Shown in pieces: positions 58,684 through 64,000 of a stretch of 64,000 nt of DNA. A model generated the notes under the pieces. It made no database searches. It worked only from the letters and a program-made list of their open reading frames with translations, and had not been told where the DNA came from. The position numbers were made by a program, and so were the translations under genes. Source of the DNA: Macrolepiota albuminosa. Taxonomy: Eukaryota > Basidiomycota > Agaricomycetes > Agaricales > Agaricaceae. The DNA lies in contig JAMWFC010000049.1 in NCBI GenBank assembly GCA_027475525.1, forward strand, positions 5,502,947 through 5,566,946. The letters run 5' to 3'. Numbering within the stretch: the first letter of the stretch is position 1; every line of letters starts with the position of its first letter.

Positions 58684-61600
58684 TTACATTTGTAAACCAT
58701 TAAGAACTTCTTGATACACAATATTTGCAGTTGTTTTTGATGTATTTTCTTCTGACAAAATCACCTTGATATGATCTCCTGATGTGCATTGAGAAAGTGC
58801 AACATAAAGTTGGCTATGTGTAAAAACTGATGATCGAAGGTCCAATCCAACATGCTTGACTGATTGCCCTTGAGACTTGTTGATAGTCATAGCAAAGGCC
58901 AATCGAATTGGAAACTGTCTCCTGCATAATGGTATTGGCATATCCTCTTCAGAGGCATCTAGATTGATCCTTGGAATCAAAACAGTTGAACCTGCAAACT
59001 TGGCATCTCCACTGATAATATGACATCTGAGGACTCTAGTGCTGATGTGAGTGACAATCATTCTTGTTCCATTGCAAAGTCCTTTGGTTGTGTCCAGATT
59101 CCTGAGAAGCATGACAGGAACTCCAATCTTCAAAGCCAGTTTAGCCAAAGGCAAACTACTGGCTTTCAAAGAGTTGAGATATTCCACAGGATATAATGCA
59201 AGGCCATCAGGATTCCTGTTATCAGAGAGAACAGAATCTGCACTCTGTAAGATCCTTTCTTCCCCTGGATACCTCTCTAGAACTTCTGCATTGATCTCCT
59301 CTATATCAGAGTTCTTGCCAGAGAGAATAGTCTGGTCCAGGTAATACTGATCATTTTGAGGATGACCAATATCAGGATATGTGGAAGAAATCAATCCAGT
59401 GATAGAATTGTCATCACAGATCATCCTTTCAGGCAGTTTGACTGTTTCTCCAGGTCCTAGATTTTTCCCTGCACCAACATCCAACAACCAAGCTGCATGA
59501 GCAATATTCTCTGCAGTCTGATCCAATCTCATATTTTGGACCAAGTAGTGGACTTGGATATGATCCCAAAGTCGGCCCCTTTTGAGTGAAGCAGCAATCA
59601 TCTGCTGCCTGAGTCCATGTGGAACCACTGGAAGAGTTTGCCTAAAGTCCCCTCCAAAAACCACAGTAACTCCACCAAAGAAAATGTCGTTATCGAAGAT
59701 GTCCCTGAAGCCACGATCTACAGATTCAATGGCATTTTTGTGTTGCATTGGAACTTCATCCCAAATAACAACTTTGGTGCGAAGTATGAGCTGTGATAAC
59801 TGGGTTCCTCTCTTGATATTGGCAATGGATGTGTCAAGAGCAGGAATGGGAATTTTGAATCTTGAATGAGCTGTCCTACCCCCTTTCAACAATAAGGCAG
59901 CAATGCCAGATGATGCTACACATAATGCCACATCTCCATGAGAACGAACTGCAGCAGCCAGAGTATTGCAGACAAAGGTTTTGCCACATCCTCCAGCACT
60001 GTGAATGAATAGCATCCTGCCCAAATTGTTGTTCACAGAATCCATGACAGCATTGAAAGTTTCCAGTTGTTCCACATTGAACTTGGCTTTGTTTCCCTCC
60101 ACTCTTTGCTTGAGGTCCTCAACATCATAATTAGTTTCATCTTCCAAAAGTCTATTGCCTAGAAGATTGATCAGTATTCAAGTCAATCTCTTATGCAAAT
60201 GCCAATTACCTGGAACTATATTCCAATTCTGTTGAGCCTCTGGCATGTTGGGAAAGTCTTTCAGAGTTTTCCCAAAATTCATCAAAGTGTCATTGATGAG
60301 ATAAAGGCCATAGTCATAGACATCCTCATTGGTAAAGACTCGGTCCCTGTATTGCCTAGTATGTTCTAATCTGTGTCGAAGATCATCACAGATAGAATGT
60401 TTGAATTCGTTCCATAGAGCCTCAGGAGTGGCAGGAGCACAGTGGAATAGAATAGTGCAAAACAGCTGCCTGAGAGCTGATCCTAGTTGGATTGGAGCAG
60501 CTTCAGTGAGACACTGCCTCCATTCTGCATCATCCTCCAAAAGACCTAGAGCCTTGCATGCTTCTTGATAAGTGGGATAGATATGGCCATTGACTGTCCT
60601 GAGATCAGCCCATGAAGTTGCATTGGTTACAACAGTCAAGAGCATCCTGAGATAGAACCTTTCTCCCTGTCTTGGTGAAGCAAAATACATCCTTCCAATT
60701 GCTGTCCCTCTCTGCCTCTCCTTCCAACTCCGTTTAGATGCTTCATAAACAAACTTGGTTGGAAAGTTCTGATAAGTGGTGTTATTATTGGGAAACCTGG
60801 TATTGGCTTCAAACCAAGCTGTGAGTGCAGTCTTGTCTGCATTAGGTCTAGCAGCCACCACCTGTATTGGTTCATCATCTGGGAAATAGACTTCATGCTG
60901 GTTTTCCAAGTGCACAGGCAATCTGTACACTGAAGGATATTCAGCATGCATGTTGAATTCAAAGATGTGCCAGCAAGCCTCAGGAGCAGAAATGTATCTG
61001 GCATCCAAATGTTCCTTGATTTCATCCCTCTCCTCCCTAGCAATCTCCAAAGTTGTCCTATCATGGCCCTTGTAGATGTACTTGTGAATGTATTTGATTG
61101 CATCCACTGAAGCACAGACTTCCACATTGATATGACATTGGAATTTGGCTGAGAGATATGGATTGTATGGGACAACATTACGATTGTCATAACGACGACC
61201 ATGCTTTTCAAAAAAGCAGCCATTGTTAGGTCTGGCATATTGGGGATAGCCATCATCACCATACTGTGTAGCTTCCTGAAATTCCTTAGGATATCTCTTG
61301 GAACATTTGCCATCTACCATGCACTTGGCATTGGGAAAATCTGCTCCACATGGACCATGAACCATATTGGTAGTAACAACCTAATAACAAAGATCAGTTA
61401 CTGCATTGATAATTCAAGCAAAGCCAATACCTGATACAATTGAGGCTGAGTCACTGGATCAGGAATTTGAGCAGAAACAATAGTGTCCACATGAGCTGCA
61501 TCTTTGATCTTGTCATGATGATGGAAAAAGATCAAGATATGTATATGTGGAAGTCCCCTCTTTTGAAATTCAATGGTATGGACAGATGCCACACATTTTC

Positions 61601-64000
61601 CAAAGAGACCATCTTTGATATCCTTCAAAAGAGCATTTTTCTTGAGTTCAAATACTCTGGCAACAATATCTGGACGGTCAGAAGCTGTTTGCCTCTTTCC
61701 ATTAACCATAGGTTCTTTCAACAGAGCCTCTTCAATTTCTGGCCACTTTGGATTGGCGGTCATAGTGATAAAGAGATCTGGTTTATGGAAATGTCTGCAA
61801 ATAGCCATAGAGTCCTGGAATAGTTGCTGCATGTGTCGTTCACTTCCAACATGAGAAGAGGGGAGGACTACACGTCGACTTTGCCTGCGTAAGTCTTCAT
61901 CTCCAATAGCCGCATCAACCACTCCTTGATAGACTTCAGCCCTAATCTTTCTTTGATTGTGTCTAACCCAATTAAGTTTTGTTTGTTCGATTGAAGCCCA
62001 TGCATCGACAACATATTGTTGAAACAATCGACCACTCCAAAGCAAAGCGGCATTAGCTTCTAAAGATCTCTGCTGAAGTCGGTATGCATAGTAAGCAGTT
62101 TCAGTGATATTTTGTGTTCTGCGTTGCCCTCGTGGTCCCAGCTGAGAAGGAATGTTTAAATGAAATCCATGTTCTCCAGTTGGAAATATGATCGTGTAGT
62201 GCAGAGGAGTATAAAAAGGGTGTAAATGGCTGATTCGCTTCAATTGACCTCCATGCAGATGCAGGACTATGTCACGGTGATCTGATCGTTCTTCAGAGCC
62301 ATCTCCTGGTATAATTGCTGCAACTCCTTCCTGTTCATTAGGGTTGTTATAGCGCCGATGATCTCCAAAGTCAGCCCTAAGTTGAACAGAAAGCCTTTGT
62401 GGTTGGCCTTCAGGAACTTCTGTCATAATCTGCTTTGCATGCTTGTATAAGCCAATAAAGGGATTGACTCTATGAAGCATATCCTGCAAAGAGGCCATTA
62501 TCTGAGGATCCAATCCAGGATTGCTCCGTTGACGAAAAGCCAATTGTTGATTATGATCATAGAAGTAGAGTTGTGCATATATAGGATGATTGCCTTCAGT
62601 TGGAAGCAAAGCACCTGTCAGATGATGGAGCTCTCCATTAATCCTAAAGCTGTATGGTCCTGGTCGATTGGTGATTGTGTGATCAAGTTTAACTCCCAAA
62701 GATGTAAATGCAAAAGCTGCATTGTATTGGCGAATAGATGCTTTAAAAGCATCAGAAAGAGGATGGTGACCTTGGAGCAAGTTAAGCAGTTCTGGTGGAG
62801 CGTCTGCAAGTCTGGGCAAATCAATCTGGCCTTGTAGACAGCACATGCCAAATTTTGTATGATGTCTAGTAGAACTGGTGAGCTTTTCAGCATCCCAGTG
62901 TAGAGCCTGACAGTGTGGACATATGACATCCATAAGACCAAGATAATGTGCTGAGAGTTCATCTATATAAGGCTGTCTTCCTCTTGGAAGAGCATTGATG
63001 CCTTGAATATGATCAACCCTTTGTAGGATGGGAGGTGCTGGTAGATTTTGCACAGGTGGATCCACATATTCTAAGTCCTCCTCTATATTCTCAGCAGGAT
63101 CATTATTAGGCTGTCTTCCTCTTGGAAGAGCATTTATAGGTTGTTGTAGAATGGGAGGATGAAGAGGAGGTTCCAGTTGCTCTGCTGCTAGATTTGGCTG
63201 TCTCCTATTGTCAACAGGATCATCCAGATCTTGAGCATCTAGATTGTCAAAGTCCTCCTCCAAATCAGCTGCATGTTCTTGTTCCCAGCCTTCTAAGATC
63301 CTTTGAGCCCTAGCCTCATTCAAAGGCCTATATTCAGGATTGAGATCTACATCCTGTTAATCTTTCTTAGTCAATGCAACATCTGAAAGTTATCTTTCTC
63401 TCACCTCTGGCTGGTGTAATATCTGTAGTTGTCTTCCTTGCTCTCTGAGCTGTTGTTGCTCATGCAATACTGCTAATGCCTGTTGTTGCCTTTGCCACTC
63501 CTGTTGCCTCTCCTCCTCTTCAGCTATAGCAATATGTCTGAGCCTTTGCTGCTCTTGCAATACTGCTAGTGCCTGCTGTTGTCTATCCTGCTCCTCAGCT
63601 GCAGCAATATGCCTCAACCTTTGTTGGTCTTGCAATGCTGCTAATGCTTGTGCTTGTATAGGAGCAACCTGCTGGTTAATTTCTCTCTCTCTATTCCCAA
63701 GTATAGGTGGCAGTGGTAGTGGTAAAGCAGGCCCATATAAAGCAGGCATTCTAGGTATAGGATTCTGCAAAGGAGCATCCCAACCTTCAGGCAAATGAGT
63801 TTCAGGTATACTCATAACAGTTCCACCAACTACAGGCTGATTGACTGATCCCACTCTATTATCTCTTCCATGCACAGCAGCTGGTAGAGGTGCTACTATT
63901 GAAGGCACATAAGGAGCTCTATGTGCAGGAAGAGGTAGAGGTGGTATCATTCTAGGAATAGGATTTTGCAAAGGGGCATTCCATCCTTCAGGTAAATGAG
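58684..64000 (-). pseudogene. Helitron B Rep-PIF1 helicase, two introns, one TGA, continues past right edge
   Basis: Exons (minus) >64000-63405, 63353-61431 and 61380-58684, joined across introns GTGAGA..ACAG (51 nt) and GTATTG..TTAG (50 nt) that restore the frame. TGA at 60178-60180 is the only internal stop. The N-terminus is Pro-rich, repeats HLPEGW(N/D)APLQNPIPRM, and has a Gln/Arg coiled region with three AVLQEQQRLRHIA-like units. The Rep part has the HUH motif LPHIHILIF (~61532-61555) and KYIHKYIYKG (~61069-61098). PIF1 has AGGCGKTFVCNTLA (~59960-60000), IWDEVPM and FGGDFRQTLPVV, and ends with AFAMTINKSQGQSVKHVGLDL. Different family from Helitron A: no USP-like tail. CpG-reduced. The stop may derive from CGA. 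Confidence 0.9.

Noticed and set aside
1..64000. tRNA or rRNA genes
   Set aside because: No cloverleaf with a T-arm GTTCGAATC-like core, and no rRNA-like stretch, was found on reading both strands.

Overview
The window looks like a transposon-rich stretch of a basidiomycete (Agaricomycete-type) nuclear genome. Host-like genes have many introns of about 40-70 bases with GT..AG ends. The families seen are typical of mushroom-forming fungi: a large JmjC/cupin protein, an F-box protein, wax-synthase-like MBOAT enzymes, iterative PKS, Tnp2-type CACTA transposases and Helitrons. No tRNA, rRNA or CRISPR was seen.

Layout. 1-6648 (+): Helitron A, an HUH Rep plus PIF1 helicase with a C-terminal USP-like protease domain, one in-frame TAG, cut by the window edge. 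7943-12573 (-): an 11-exon JmjC-like gene whose splice phases all agree but which carries one TGA at codon 85. 13.97-14.53 kb: a diverged ~174-bp tandem repeat. 14592-15004 (+): a small three-exon orphan gene. 15.57-16.3 kb (+): a broken MBOAT/wax-synthase-like gene, followed by a degenerate CCTAAC tract. 17119-18636 (-): an intact F-box-type gene.

19.8-42.4 kb is a nested graveyard of CpG-poor elements. It holds a minus-strand chromodomain Gypsy (chromovirus), three copies of an unrecognised TE-borne protein (two forming a ~2.5-kb inverted repeat), solo LTRs, an RNase H-like ORF, a plus-strand Gypsy RT-RNase H fragment and a Helitron tail. At 42413-48552 sits a structurally complete Copia element with 280-bp LTRs, GTATC target duplication and an internal-tRNA-type primer site. 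It has split a CACTA (Tnp2) transposase gene, whose halves lie at 41.6-42.4 and 48.55-50.3 kb.

From 50.4 kb the sequence is CpG-containing again: a 22-bp minisatellite (29 units), a decayed PKS (KS-AT) and a fragment of inositol-1-phosphate synthase. From 57.2 kb to the right edge is Helitron B (-) with its hairpin-rich tail.

The unifying theme is CpG decay. All seven internal stops of the Copia are TGA, all three LTR-LTR differences are at CpG sites, and lost catalytic Asp codons are explained by CpG to CpA. Old elements have almost no CpG while recent insertions keep it, so CpG content orders the insertions. This points to methylation of repeats, followed by deamination, as the local defence.
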